Below are positions 12,079-23,690 of a DNA stretch of 64,000 nt, piece by piece (position 1 is the first letter of the stretch; the number at the start of each line of letters is the position of its first letter). The stretch comes from Sinohyriopsis cumingii (lineage: Eukaryota; Mollusca; Bivalvia; Unionida; Unionidae). The notes beneath the pieces are model-generated. The model was not told the DNA's origin, made no database searches, and saw only the letters and a list, made by a program, of their open reading frames with translations. Position numbers and translations under genes: made by a program. The stretch spans positions 86,618,944 to 86,682,943 of the forward strand of contig CM068838.1 in the NCBI GenBank assembly GCA_028554795.2, read 5' to 3'.

Positions 12079-12379
12079 ACAAAAAAGTAATAGCTACATA
12101 AAACAATTTCCAGAGCAATGTGATTTGTTGATATGAAAATCTTCTGATCGTGACCATACCATTTTACCAAGTTTCATGATGATCCATTATAAATATGTCA
12201 CTAGCTGCATTCACAAGATTTAGTCATACACTGCATTCTAGAGAAAGTCAAAGTGATTTGATTGCTACAATATTTACCAAGACCATGGCAATCCATTAAA
12301 CTCTACAAGACTAGTGTTGTACTAGCAAGATTGTTTGCTGGATGAAGGGATAGGCAGGCAGGAGGATTCCTTGTAGACA

Positions 12380-13800
12380 CAGATTTTTATAATACGACAA
12401 CAAACAAAGAAGTGGAAGAAAGGGTAAACCCACACTATAAGCTTTTAATAAATCAGGGAATAGGTTTATTTTCAAGTTTGGTCATTGGAAAGGAGACAGT
12501 TTGTATCTTATTTTCTTGTGTTGCATAACTAAACACCAAAGAAACTAAGTTCTGAGATCGTTTGATAAATTTAGTCTCCATACACTAGAATCCATCAAAG
12601 GGACCAATGTTCTACTGGGTGGAAAGAATTTCCAAGAATTCAGGACAAGACAATTTTCTTTTTCTTTTTTAAACTTCTGAGTGTTGAAACCATCTTTGAT
12701 ATTCTTTAGCAATAAAAAGACTTTTAAATTAGTTACTCTGGTAAACATACTGGAAGTCAGACGACTTTCAAGGACCAACCAAACACCATAAGAAGTTGCG
12801 ATAAAATGATTTTCAAGATGGACACCATGGCAGTGTTATGTATATCTGATTTAATTGTTTGTAAGTTTTAAAATCTTTCCATTTTTTAAAATTATATGTC
12901 AAAATAATGTAGTTCTGTTTAGTAGGAACTCATACTATTTCCAGAAAATAGTTTGACCTTGACTGTCTGCAAACATAAGACTGACCTGCTTCCCGATCTT
13001 AATTCAAATTTAGTAACAGTCACATCAACAAGTTCTTTTTTAAATTTATTTTTATTGTGGAAGTAATAAAAGTGAGATTGAGGCTGTATTGGATATGTGA
13101 CCCTAGGCTTGTAAATAGTTTTCAGTGAAGTAAACAACTTCTTAAAATTTTATTCTTAGAGTAAAATGATTGGTTTTTATCAAGGTCATACTGGGGCTAC
13201 GTGATATTTTTATATGTAAACATGATCACATGATTGTCTATTTCATAATTCAGGCATTTCCAAAATTGCGCATTAGTTAGTGTTAATAAGTGATGCTTAG
13301 AGAGAATTTAGTCAGTCTGGGTTTTAACAAACGCTTGATGTCAAGTCGTTTCCTTCTGTTGAAGCCAGTTTTCGAGTTATATGTTAATTTTTCTCCAGGT
13401 TATTTGGATCCAAAAGGATTAATTCTTTTTTCCTGGAAATATATGTGTGCTCATACAGAATTTTTGAACAAGACATTTCTTAAAATTTTTATTTGGATTT
13501 CCAAAACTGGAGGATTATTTACTGTGTTCTACAAGGAATTGCAGACAACCACATTGTACTGGATACAGCATACGGCATAGCCTTCCATCTTGGATTCTTT
13601 GTTGGGACTCAAACTTGAAACCATTTGAACATTTCAATATTAGGACTTTGAAAATTTTATTCATGGATTATTTTTAGATTTGATTCTTAAAATTGTAAGT
13701 TCTTATTTTTTTCTCATTTTTACAGTATTTTTACAGAGAAATAATTATTTGTTAAATTTTTCAAAGCTTGTTGTTTTCACTCTTTCAAGTGTTACTGTTT
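12380..13800. other. intron, no gene seen
   Basis: AT-rich intron between exons 12 and 11. The 96-codon plus-strand frame at 13290-13580 has no recognisable domain and no splice support. I treat it as chance. Confidence 0.5.
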
Positions 13801-13829
13801 ATTTGAGCCTAAATAGGTAACAGGCAGAC

Positions 13830-14060
13830 ATACTGGATTCAGATCAGCACCATTTTCATTTAGGACCCAAAAGTCATCAAAGAAGTCATTTAGTAAAATC
13901 CTAAGTTGACATGACAAACCATTCAGAAGGAGTGGTGATGACAGAAAATTTTCAAGATGGCCACTGAGTCAGTCCTAATGGATGTTCAAAGGGGCATAAT
14001 TTTTATTTAGGACCAACTAGACATTATAAAAAGTCTTCTGCCAAAATCCAAATGGTAATT
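13830..14060. repeat. dispersed AAGATGGCC repeat, fragment
   Basis: Contains CATTTTCATTTAGGACC, ATTTTCAAGATGGCCACTGAG and GAAGTCATTTAGT, as in the other copies. The flanking 14060-15780 shows no recognisable gene. Confidence 0.55.
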
Positions 14061-15779
14061 GTAAAGTGTCGAATTTTGAACAAGTATTGAACCTTAAAGC
14101 TGAATGCAATGAGCATTAAATTTTATCACATTTAAGCCAGAAAAGTCTTTGTGAAGGGTCACTTCAGCCTTTCTTCTTCTCCCCCATGTCAGTGTTAAAC
14201 TTGAAAGGCCAGCATCTATGACTCATTGATATTTGACCAGGCTATTGCAATGCTGTCCTGAGAAAGTAAACATTTGAGTACCAACCAGAACCGCTTGATA
14301 GGAACCCATGTCAAATAGTCATTTTCAAAGGGAAGTTGATATACAATGTAGTTTAGAGATTCTAGGCTGTCCAAAATCCGATGAAAGAAATGATTATCTA
14401 GGGAAAAATTTAGGAACCGCTGCCTACAATTGGTCAGAGTTAAATTAAGGTGTACACTTTGGAAGCAATGTGAATTTAAAGTTATGACCTTGGTCAAAAT
14501 TCTTTACTCCAAAAATTCCTGAGAGGAGATGTCTGGCTCTGAGGAAGCCTAAAAGGAATAGTGCTTTCCTTGTTAAACAAGAAAAGGGGACGAGGTGGCT
14601 GTCTTGTAAGAAAAGACAGGTTTTAGTGCTAGGACACACAATTTCTGAACGAGAACAGCATTAAGGTATGCAATTTTAATTTTTCATGTAATTTTCTATT
14701 TTTGATTGTTTTATGCAAATGTGTTTGATATGACAGAGATTCATAATATTCATGGAAATCTGTTGATGCTAGAGTTGTTATACAATTTATCTCTTTAACT
14801 TTACAGTTATTAGTTCATTGATAAATTGACAGATTGCATGCAATCCAAATTTTCATGTGTGTAGGATTCCATAGGGTTATATGAAATAATTTCCTATTTC
14901 TGTTAGGATGATACTGATTATCGTAAGTTAACGATAGTCGCATACTTATATCTAATTGTTTTAATGTTTAAATAATCTTGCAGGTTAGGGATTGCTGTGA
15001 GCTAGAATTTTGTGAATTTTATGCAATAGTAATTGACCATTTGGTAGCACAGGTAAAGAGATACAGTAATGTTAGATACATCACTCATGTGTTAATTTAT
15101 GGTTGGTTGCTGTGAAGCAAGAGTGATGATCTATCAAGTTAGGTCAGAATTTATGCAGTGTTTGATTGCTAGTTATGATTCTGAGTAATGTTAAGTGAGG
15201 GAATTTTATGTACTTATAGGAAGTGATACGTACAGAGATTTAGGGGCAATTTTGTCTTTTAAGGAAACAGCTTTCTGGGAGAGATAGGACAGTCAGAAGG
15301 CGGCAGTCTGGAAAGAGATGACGTGATCAGAATAAAAGACTAGGAAGTCCAGAAAGAGATGAAGCATTCAGAACAGGAAGACTAGAGAGAGCAGGAAAAG
15401 TGTGATACACAGGTCAAGAGAGGAAGGTAATGCAATCAGTTGTGGACATTGCACTCTTTTCATTACTCATTATTATGATGAAATAAATTCAAATTAGACA
15501 CCGCCATTAAATTCTGTCGACATAACTTAGGTTGAATTGGAGTTGCCGCTATTAATTGTTATTGATTAAATTTTGTTATTTTTCTTATCTAAGGGGGCTC
15601 GTATTGCATTTTTTCTTCCCAATAGTCTTGCTCAGTTCTCTGTTGATGTTCTATCTATCCACTCACTCTGGGCAATAATATCAAAGGAGGTCATCCCCTA
15701 GATAATGCCAGCTGAATCCAATTAACCACCCCTCTTACTAATAGGGTGACGTTACAGCAATATTACTTTCAGTTCAGCA

Positions 15780-16750
15780 TGACTAGTGATGACAATTTTA
15801 AGATTGCCACTGTGATGGCTATACTGTACATAATACCATTTTCATGTTGGGTCAAAATGACATTATAAGAAATCTTTTAGTGAAAACCTCACATTAATAT
15901 ATGAATATCCACTGAAGAGGAGAAGCAATAAAATTTTAAGATGGCCACTGTGATGACCATATTGGACATCAGATCCATACCATTTTCACTTAGGACCAAT
16001 TTACGTTGTAAAGTCTTCTGGTGAAATTCTTGTGTCAACACGACATTCTGTGATGGAAGGATAGCAATAACAAGATTTTCATGATGCCTGCTGTGGTGGC
16101 CATATTAGACATCTGATTGGCACTTTTTTCATTTATGACCAACTACACATCAGAGGAAGTCTTTAGTGATATGGTGATATGACCATTTGTTCAGGAGGAG
16201 TAGCAAATTCAAGATAGCTGTTGTGGTAGCCATACTGGATGTCTGATAGGCATCATTTCCATGTAGATAATGGCATGAATGTGTGTAAAGTCTGATAGGC
16301 ATCATTTCCTTTTAGATAATGGCATGAATGTGTGTGTAAAGTCTGAGAGGCATCATTTCCATGTAGATAATGGCATGAATGTTTGTGTAAAGTCTGAGAG
16401 GCATCATTTCCTTGTAGATAATGGCATGAATGTTTGTGTAAAGTCTGATAGGCATCATTTCCATGTAGATAATGGCATGAATGTGTGTGTAAAGTCTGAT
16501 AGGCATCATTTCCATGTAGATAATGGCATGAATGTGTGTTTAAAGTCTGAGAGGCATCATTTCCATGTAGATAATGGCATGAATGTTTGTGTAAAGTCTG
16601 ATAGGCATCATTTCCATGTAGATAATGGCATGAATGTGTGTGTAAAGTCTGATGGCAATTGTCCAAGTAGTCTAGGAGAAGTAGCAGTAACAAACTTGTG
16701 TCGATAGATGGATGGCAGACAACACACCTTGCCATGAGCACTTCTGTGAC
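15780..16750. repeat. dispersed AAGATGGCC repeat containing a minisatellite
   Basis: Three or four head units (AAGATGGCCACTGTGATG; TGGTGGCCATATTAGACATC) lead into a 51-bp minisatellite and then the usual 3' end (GATGGATGGCAGACAACACACC). Comparison with 26.3 and 29.3 kb shows the same order without the minisatellite. Confidence 0.7.
16240..16650. repeat. 51-bp minisatellite, 8 copies
   Basis: The unit contains GGCATCATTTCCATGTAGAT and AATGGCATGAATGTGTGTGT. Because 51 is a multiple of three, frames stay open for 142 codons (plus) and 162 codons (minus). These are repeat artefacts, not genes. Confidence 0.95.
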
Positions 16751-16787
16751 CAGGAAAGCTAAAAATGAAGACTATGATGTATCTTAC

Positions 16788-16980
16788 CCTCATCCTCAAG
16801 CATAACCATGACCTTTGTACTGGTCAGCACCGGGGGCTCGTTGGGAATGGTGGGCAGTGCAGTAATGATAGCAAACTGTGTTCCTTGGTAAAAGAAGGTG
16901 TCATTGAGATTCGTTACTCCATTAAACAGTGGAAGCTGTTGATTTTCATACTCTGTGTTGTTGGCCCAGGTGTCACATAC
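16788..16980 (-). CDS. host extracellular gene, exon 11 (phase 0 to 1)
   Basis: Acceptor GCTTGTTTCAG and donor GAGG|GTAAGA bound 193 bp. The translation begins VCDTWANNTEYEN and ends PPVLTSTKVMVMLEDEG, which runs directly into exon 12. Sequons NNT and NDT are present. The phase-0 entry does not match the phase-1 exit of exon 10, so an exon is missing upstream of it. Confidence 0.85.
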
Positions 16981-17417
16981 CTGAAACAAGCATATAATAC
17001 ATTTCAAATTATATGCCTGTGTTGTACCAAATATTTGTCAATACAGCACTTTTAAGACACTAAACTCAATATGCAGAAACCATTATATTTTATTAGACTT
17101 ATCATGACCAAACATACCAGTAACTTCTGACTTGATGAACCCAGAATCTACAGGTGTTTTTATTATGCTAAGTGAACACCATTCACAGAGACTGGTAACA
17201 AATTTACTCTAGCAAAAAAGTTTTTTTTAACATCCATTTTTATTTGAGTTACAATGACACTGACCTTTGACCATCAATTGGCCTCTTTCATACCTGTAAG
17301 TGCACACAAGTCCTCTAAAACTTTTGTTCAATTTATCTGATCTAGATTTGGAGTTATTATTTTCTTCATTCAGTCACAGTGATCATGACATCTGACATTT
17401 AAACCCTCAAATCAATA

Positions 17418-17740
17418 GTGTGTGTGTGTGTGATTTGGATTTTTAATGTAGCTTTAACAATTGTTTAGTCATATCGCTATGATGTTTTGCAGTGTGGCAG
17501 TTTATAGTGATGTCTAGCACTGGGGCATCATGCCGCAGGCATGTAGCATGATGTCCCACCCAGTCACATTATCCTGACACCTGGCCAATCAGTCCTAACA
17601 CTAACCTCTTAATGCTGAGCGCCAAGCGAGGCAGCTGTTAGTACCATTTTTGTAAGTCTTTGGTATGACTCGGCCAGGGATCGAACCCACGACCTGCATC
17701 CGAGGCGAACGCTCTAACCACTAGGCCACCGGAGCGGTCA
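17418..17740 (-). mobile_element. tRNA-derived SINE, family A, copy 2
   Basis: The best-preserved copy. Read in reverse it starts with a tRNA-like GGTGGCCTAGTGGTTAGAGC and B box GGGTTCGATCCC. It ends in a (CA)n tail, seen as GTGTGTGTG at 17418. Confidence 0.95.
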
Positions 17741-18054
17741 AATCAATAATCTTCTTTCCTACCCAATGTGTAAGTCATCCACTAACACTGGGGATTGCAC
17801 TTGGTTAAGAACTGAAATGTTTAAATAGAATTATTGTTCTTCAATTGCATTTACCTTGTCTTTTGAATTCAGGACCCTAAAATTAATAACATCCTTTCAT
17901 TGCAAAATGTCATTCATACACATGGGCATGGGTTGGTGATGTCGGACTGATGTTACTATATGGAAACCATTTTTTTCTTTTAGTTACAGTCAGCCTGACA
18001 TTTGATCTGACAAATGATACCTCCCATTAACATTTGCTGCCCTGGGTATAGGCC

Positions 18055-18490
18055 TAGCTTTATGTGGAAATATGACAATGCATTTCATACTTAAAGGCCT
18101 ATGTGGAAATATGACAATGCATTTCATACTTAAAGGCCAAGCTGGCCTATGTGGAAATATGACAATGCATTTCATACTTAAAAGGCCTATGTGGAAATAT
18201 GACAATGCATTTCATACTTAAAGGCCAAGCTGGCCTATGTGGAAATATGACTGCATTTCATACTTAAAGGCCAAGCTGGCCTATGTGGAAATATGACTGC
18301 ATTTCATACTTAAAAGCCTAGCTGGCCTATGTGGAAATATGACAATGCATTTCATACTTAAAGGCTTAGCTGGCCTATGTGGAAATATGACACTGCACGT
18401 CATACTTAAAAGACTATGCGGAAATATGATAATGCATTTCATACTTAAAGGCCAAGCTGGCCTATGTGGAAATATGACTGCATTTCATAA
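18055..18490. repeat. 48-bp minisatellite, left part
   Basis: The unit reads CTATGTGGAAATATGACAAT, then GCATTTCATACTTAAAGGCC. It is the same array as 19131-19607, cut in two by a MITE. Confidence 0.95.
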
Positions 18491-19130
18491 TTAACCGATT
18501 CAGCCCTGATCCCGTCTGTAGGCGTGATGAGGCTGTACCCTACTTCCAAGCTCTGCAGCATTAAGGTCATTTAAGATACACCAACGTGGGTGGTATTAAA
18601 AAAAAGCAGAGAGATATAACTCTATAATGATACCAAATAATCTGGAAGCTCTACTTGGACTACAAAACACAGAGGGAAAAACCTCATTTCTTGGACCCGG
18701 TTTTTTTTCACCCAAAATTCGCTCGAGGTCAGAATGCGATTTTGTGTCTGGATTTTAGACCTTTTGGCCTCGGATCTAAGGCATACCGGTCTTAACTACA
18801 CACAGACAGGTGATTCTTTGCAAAAAAACTAGGATAAGGTGGGCATTTGGAATAAATTGCGGTAACCATACGAAAATGATGGGTCCATTAAGCAAAAAAA
18901 AAAAAGCAAAAAGAAAAAAAAACAACAAAAAAACAACTTTTTCCCTTCTGCTCATGCGCAAGCAAAATAACCAATGAAAAAGGATGTTTCTAATACAACT
19001 AGGCTTTAGTCTCATGGAAAATCTGTTGAAAACCGATGTATTACGATGTATCCAGAAATAGCCCCCAAATGTCTTTCCTACGCACATTTCCGGCAAAAAC
19101 GACAAAAACCTCTGGGGCCGAATGCGTTAA
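18491..19130. mobile_element. piggyBac-type MITE, copy 1, inside the minisatellite
   Basis: A 632-bp segment bounded by TTAA on both sides (18491-18494, 19127-19130), with imperfect inverted ends (CCGATTCAGCCC / GGGGCCGAATGCG). The target TTAA is part of the minisatellite unit (ATACTTAAAGGC), so the empty site can be read from the neighbouring units. A second copy lies at 36744-37361. It has no transposase ORF. The TTAA duplication is the known signature of piggyBac. Confidence 0.85.
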
Positions 19131-19607
19131 AGGCCTAGCTGACCTATGTGGAAGTATGACTGAATTTCATCCTTAAAGGCCCAGCTGACCTATGTGGAAG
19201 TATGACAATGCATTTCATACTTAAAGGTCTAGCTGGCCTATGTGGAAGTATGACAAAGCATTTCATACTTAAAGGCCTAGCTGACCTATGTGGAAATATG
19301 ACAATGCATTTCATACTTAAAAGCCTAGCTGGCATACGTGGAAGTATGACAATGCATTTCATACTTAAAGGTCTAGCTAGCCTATGTGGAAGTATGACAA
19401 TGCATTTCATACTTAAAGGTCTAGCTGACCTATGTAGAAATATGACAATGCATTTCATACTTAAAGGTCTAGCTGGCCTATGTGGAAGTATGGCAATGCA
19501 TTTCATACTTAAAAGCCTAGATGGCCTACGTGGAAGTATGACAATGCATTTCATACTTAAAGGCTTAGCTTGCCTATGTGGAAATGTGACAATGCATTTC
19601 ATACTTA
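19131..19607. repeat. 48-bp minisatellite, right part
   Basis: About ten further copies of the unit seen at 18055-18490. The 48-bp period keeps frames open on both strands (159 and 168 codons). These are artefacts. Confidence 0.95.
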
Positions 19608-19771
19608 TCTTTAAAAACTGCATGGAAATCCCTACAATTATGCAAACTTATTGGCACAATGTTTGCAGTAGTCATCACTGCATTTACTGCACAAGAAACA
19701 ACATCTAGGTTTTGGATATCAGTTTAGTTTTAGCTTTGTGCAAACTGAAAGTCTTCTTAATCATACTCTAC

Positions 19772-20346
19772 TATAACTTGTACTGTAATGCATAATCTGA
19801 ACACATACTGTAACTTGTAGTGTAATGCATATTCTGAACACATAGTTAACTTGTACTGTAATGCATAATCTGAACACATAGTTAACTTGTACTGTAATGC
19901 ATAATCTGAGCACATAGTTAATTTGTACTGTAATGCATAATCTGAACACATTCTAAAGTACCATAATGCATAATCTGAACACATAGTTAACTTGTACTGT
20001 AAGGCATAATCTGAACACATACTGTAACTTGTACTGTAATGCATACTCTGAACACATAGTTAACTTGTACTGTAATGCATAATCTGAACACATAGTTAAC
20101 TTGTACTGTAATGCATATTCTGAACACATAGTTAACTTGTACTGTAATGCATAATCTGAACAATACTGTAACTTGTACTGTAATGCATAATCTGAACACA
20201 CTTAACTTGTACTGTAATGCATAATCTGAACACATACTATAACTTGTACGGTAATGCATAATCTGTTCACATACTCTAACTTGTAATGTAATGCATAATC
20301 TGAACACATACGATAACTTGTACTGTAATGCATAATCTGAACACAT
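19772..20346. repeat. 36-bp minisatellite, about 16 copies
   Basis: The unit is AACTTGTACTGTAATGCATA followed by ATCTGAACACATAGTT, with several one- to four-base indels. The open frames on the minus strand are by-products. Confidence 0.95.
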
Positions 20347-20679
20347 ATTAGTCAATGATGCCTTAGTTGTACAATGCCTGAACTGTTAAGCCACATGTGG
20401 CCAAGGCTATTACAGTATTCATTTCTGGGTTTTCCTGCCAAGAAATCAAGCTCTAAACTCCTATTGTATCAAGAAGGCTTCTTTTGCCAATGGAATGACT
20501 AATGTAGAAATTTACTTATTTGTTAAGATAACATTCTTCTTAAGTATCAGAATGTCTTGAACAGTTGACAAGATTTATATTTCATTTGCACATGGGTTAC
20601 ATGCAAATGTTTTAGGCATTGTGTAATTAAAATCTTGAATGCTTATTTATGATAGAACCAGTAAAGCTGCAAGGCACTA

Positions 20680-21150
20680 GTTCTAGACAAAGCTGGGACA
20701 AGTCATGTTTCCTAGGCCAAGCCATGTTTACTTGGCAAAGCTGGGACAATTCATGTTTACCAGGCCAAGCTGGGGCAAGCCATGTTTACCAGGCCAAGCT
20801 GGAACAAGCCATGTTTACCAGGCCAAACTGGGATAAGTCATGCCTACCAGGCCAAGCTGGGACATGCCATGTTTATTTGGGAAAGCTGGGACAAGCTTGT
20901 TGACCAGGCAAAGCTGGAACAAGCCATGTTTACCAGGCCAAGCTGGGATAAGCCATGTTTACCAGGCCATCTTGGGATAAGCCCTGTTTTCTAGGCCAAG
21001 CTAGGACAATCCAAGTTTACTAGACCAAGCTCGAAAAGAATTTTTTCCAGGACAAGCTGGGACAATCCATGTTTACTAGTTCAAGCTGGGACAATCCATG
21101 TTTACTAGTCCCAGCTAGGAAAGCCATGTTTTCTAGGTTAATCTGGGCCA
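20680..21150. repeat. 29-bp minisatellite, about 16 copies
   Basis: The unit is CCAAGCTGGGACAAGCCATG followed by TTTACCAGG. It degrades toward the right. Confidence 0.95.
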
Positions 21151-21877
21151 AGTCATGATTTCAACTCCAAGCTTAGAAAGTAGAGACGATCCAGGACATA
21201 CCCCTGCATGTGCATCTAAGAAAACCTCCATAATGCTTCGACTGAACCTGAGCCCGTCCCAGATTTTCCTAATATAACATACTCCCTCCATTCCAAACAT
21301 TTTTCCACTAATTTTTATTGAAGGATATTCCAGGTAATACCAGATTTGTTTAATTTTTCACATTGGTCTAGCTTTGAAAAAATATGATATTCTGACCTTC
21401 ACAGTGATTGATCCCTCTGTTACATTGTAAACCTCTGTATTTATCTGGTACAGGCAAGTTCTACTGGAGATTTTCCACAACTGTAATGCTTAGAACAAAT
21501 ATACAAGAAGAATGAGAATTAAGTTAGGATCTGTCAGGTAAGTTGCATTATAAACATATTTTCGGAATTCAACTATTTTATACAGTACTTTATTGTTACC
21601 CAACTATGATTTCAATAGTTTTCTTTTTTCAAATAGCACGTTACAAAATTTTACTTTGCTTTAATTTTCTAGATGCTGAAAGTCCATAAAAAGATTATTT
21701 ACTTTACAAGAAGTCATTACAATTCACAAAGTATTTTGTGATAATCAAAATATTAAGAATACTGCTGGCTTGCAAAGCTGAAGTGGTCCCAATTTATAGC
21801 GATATCAAAAATAAGAATTTAACTCTACGTTACCACTAATGGTTCTTTTTAACTAGCATAAAAGTACAGTTCTAAAT

Positions 21878-22196
21878 AATAATAATAATAATAATGAGGA
21901 CCTTGTATAGCGCCTAATCTTTAGACGCTCTAAGCGCTTTACAACATTAGACAACACCTATAAGATAAAAAACATAATGATATGATTACAAAAACTAACA
22001 CCATGAAATTAGAAAACATAAAAAACGACAACAACAAAAAAACATGCTGAGAATATTTAAAGTAGGAAACATTATTAGGTCTTTAAGTTTGTTCTTCAGT
22101 CGAAATAAGTGAATTTTGAGAGCACTCTTGAATGGGATCACTGTGTCTTTGTGTCTAAGTTCAGTGGACAATTCATTCCACGTTGCTGGGAACTTG
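21878..22196 (-). mobile_element. non-LTR retrotransposon 3' end (CR1/L2-like)
   Basis: Read in reverse, the end of an ORF2-like frame is visible (WNELSTELRHKDT, PFKSALKIHLFRLK). A 3' UTR with AAGCGCTTTACAACATTAGA in reverse sense and an (ATT)n tail follow. The pattern is typical of CR1/L2-type LINE termini. It is 5'-truncated. A related tail in the opposite orientation lies at 27769-28028. Confidence 0.8.
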
Positions 22197-23079
22197 TACT
22201 GTAATACTTGTCACCATTATTTTCCTAAGTCTTCCTTTCTTTATATGTCACAAGAGAAGGATATTATTAACATTATTAAGAAATTATTGTGATTTCTTTG
22301 TTAAATCATTTTCCACAATTATTTCAGTTATTACCACCAGCATAACCATAAGCATAGAAGAATACTATGGTCAAATCATTTACCAAAATCTGAATTGCCT
22401 CCCTTGACATAAAAAATTCACAAGGAAGGTCAATCCAAAACCAAATAGTTACTATTATTAATAATACAAAATATATTTGGTAAAAGAGAATAGACAATGC
22501 AATAAGCATGGAGAGTTTAAGATGCCTCCAAGACGAACATAATTTTATAAATGTTACAACTAAATATTGTAATATTTTACACATTTGTGGATCTGGCTAC
22601 AAATTCTTTCTCATAGAACTTAATGTCAACATATTATAAATAAAGCTGCTTTAGGCTGACATACAAGCCACACATTCTTAGATTCATAAGAGTTAGAGAA
22701 CAATATTGAAATACAGGTGTTATGCAGCATTTCTTTGAGTCTCAAGCTCCTAAACTGGGTGTGTGTGTGTGTGTGTGACTCTCTGTTCTGCACATAATAC
22801 CATAGCCTAGCACTATTTTGTCACTAGGAAATTAAATACAGGACATCAAAATAAAAGGAAATTTTTATTGTCAACTATTCTACACAGACTTAGGTTTATG
22901 AAATGTATAATGAAAAAAATTAAATCCATTTACCAGCAAATAGGAGCATCTAAAATACTTAAAACTCTATTTTTTAAACTCCCCAATCAGTAGACCAGTA
23001 GACTGGTTCTCTGACTATTAAATAATTAGTAGCTTCTAGATTTAGTGTAAATATGGAAGTTATAACATTTTTAACTTAC
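22197..23079. other. intron, no gene seen
   Basis: Contains a (GT)n run at 22758-22777. Otherwise it is AT-rich sequence without recognisable content. Confidence 0.5.
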
Positions 23080-23219
23080 TTGGATTCCAGTGAACCAACA
23101 GAGTTAAGCTACCATTCTCTCCTACACTAAAGTCATGTGGATATTTAACCAACAAAGGTCCTGGCATGGCAAGCTGGCCAACAGATATTAGAGAAAAGGA
23201 TTTTGAGTAAGCTTGGACT
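23080..23219 (-). CDS. host extracellular gene, exon 10 (phase 2 to 1)
   Basis: Acceptor GTTTATTTCAG and donor CCAA|GTAAGT bound 140 bp. The reading is VQAYSKSFSLISVGQLAMPG, then DFSVGENGSLTLLVHWNP. The latter looks like the start of a beta-sandwich repeat. It joins in phase to exon 9. Confidence 0.85.
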
Positions 23220-23440
23220 CTGAAATAAACAAAGATAAATGCATTGGTTATGTATTCCAATGGGTGCATATATTAAATTCATAAATGATCTTGTATACTG
23301 TACTGAGTGTAAATCTTGGGACACTATAAGTCTTGGGACACCCACAATTATTTTCAAAAGTAATTTTTTATGACCTATAAATGTGGAAATACAAAATGAT
23401 AGAAAATTTTTCACCTTGACAGTTTTTCCACTAATTGATT

Positions 23441-23690
23441 GATGTGTGTGTTTTTGATTTTTAACAGCTTTAACAATTTTTCAGTCATATCGCTATGATG
23501 TCTGCAATCTGACAGCTTATAGTGATGTCTAGCATGTGGGCATCATGCCACAGACATGTAGCATCATGTCCCACCCTGTCACATTATCCCGACACCAGGA
23601 CCACCAGTCCTAACACTAACCTCTGAGTGCCAAGCGCCAAGCGATAGTACCATTTTAAAAAATAAGTTTTTGGTATGACACTGCCAGGGT
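23441..23690 (-). mobile_element. tRNA-derived SINE, family A, copy 3 (truncated)
   Basis: The body and tail match family A. The tRNA-like head is missing, and the copy stops at CACTGCCAGGGT. Confidence 0.85.

Noticed and set aside
13290..13580. 96-codon plus frame
   Set aside because: No domain, no splice signals, and composition like the flanking intron.
16253..16741. Long open frames on both strands with HSCHYLHGND-like and KSERHHFHVDN-like repeats
   Set aside because: Both come from a 51-bp minisatellite whose period is a multiple of three. No start, splice or domain support.
19144..19708. 159- and 168-codon repeat frames
   Set aside because: By-product of the 48-bp minisatellite.
19757..20355. 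Overlapping repeat frames rich in Cys/Tyr
   Set aside because: By-product of the 36-bp minisatellite.
21397..21444. 48-bp candidate host exon
   Set aside because: Weak donor (GTCAG), and its phase (0 to 0) does not repair the gap between exons 10 and 11.
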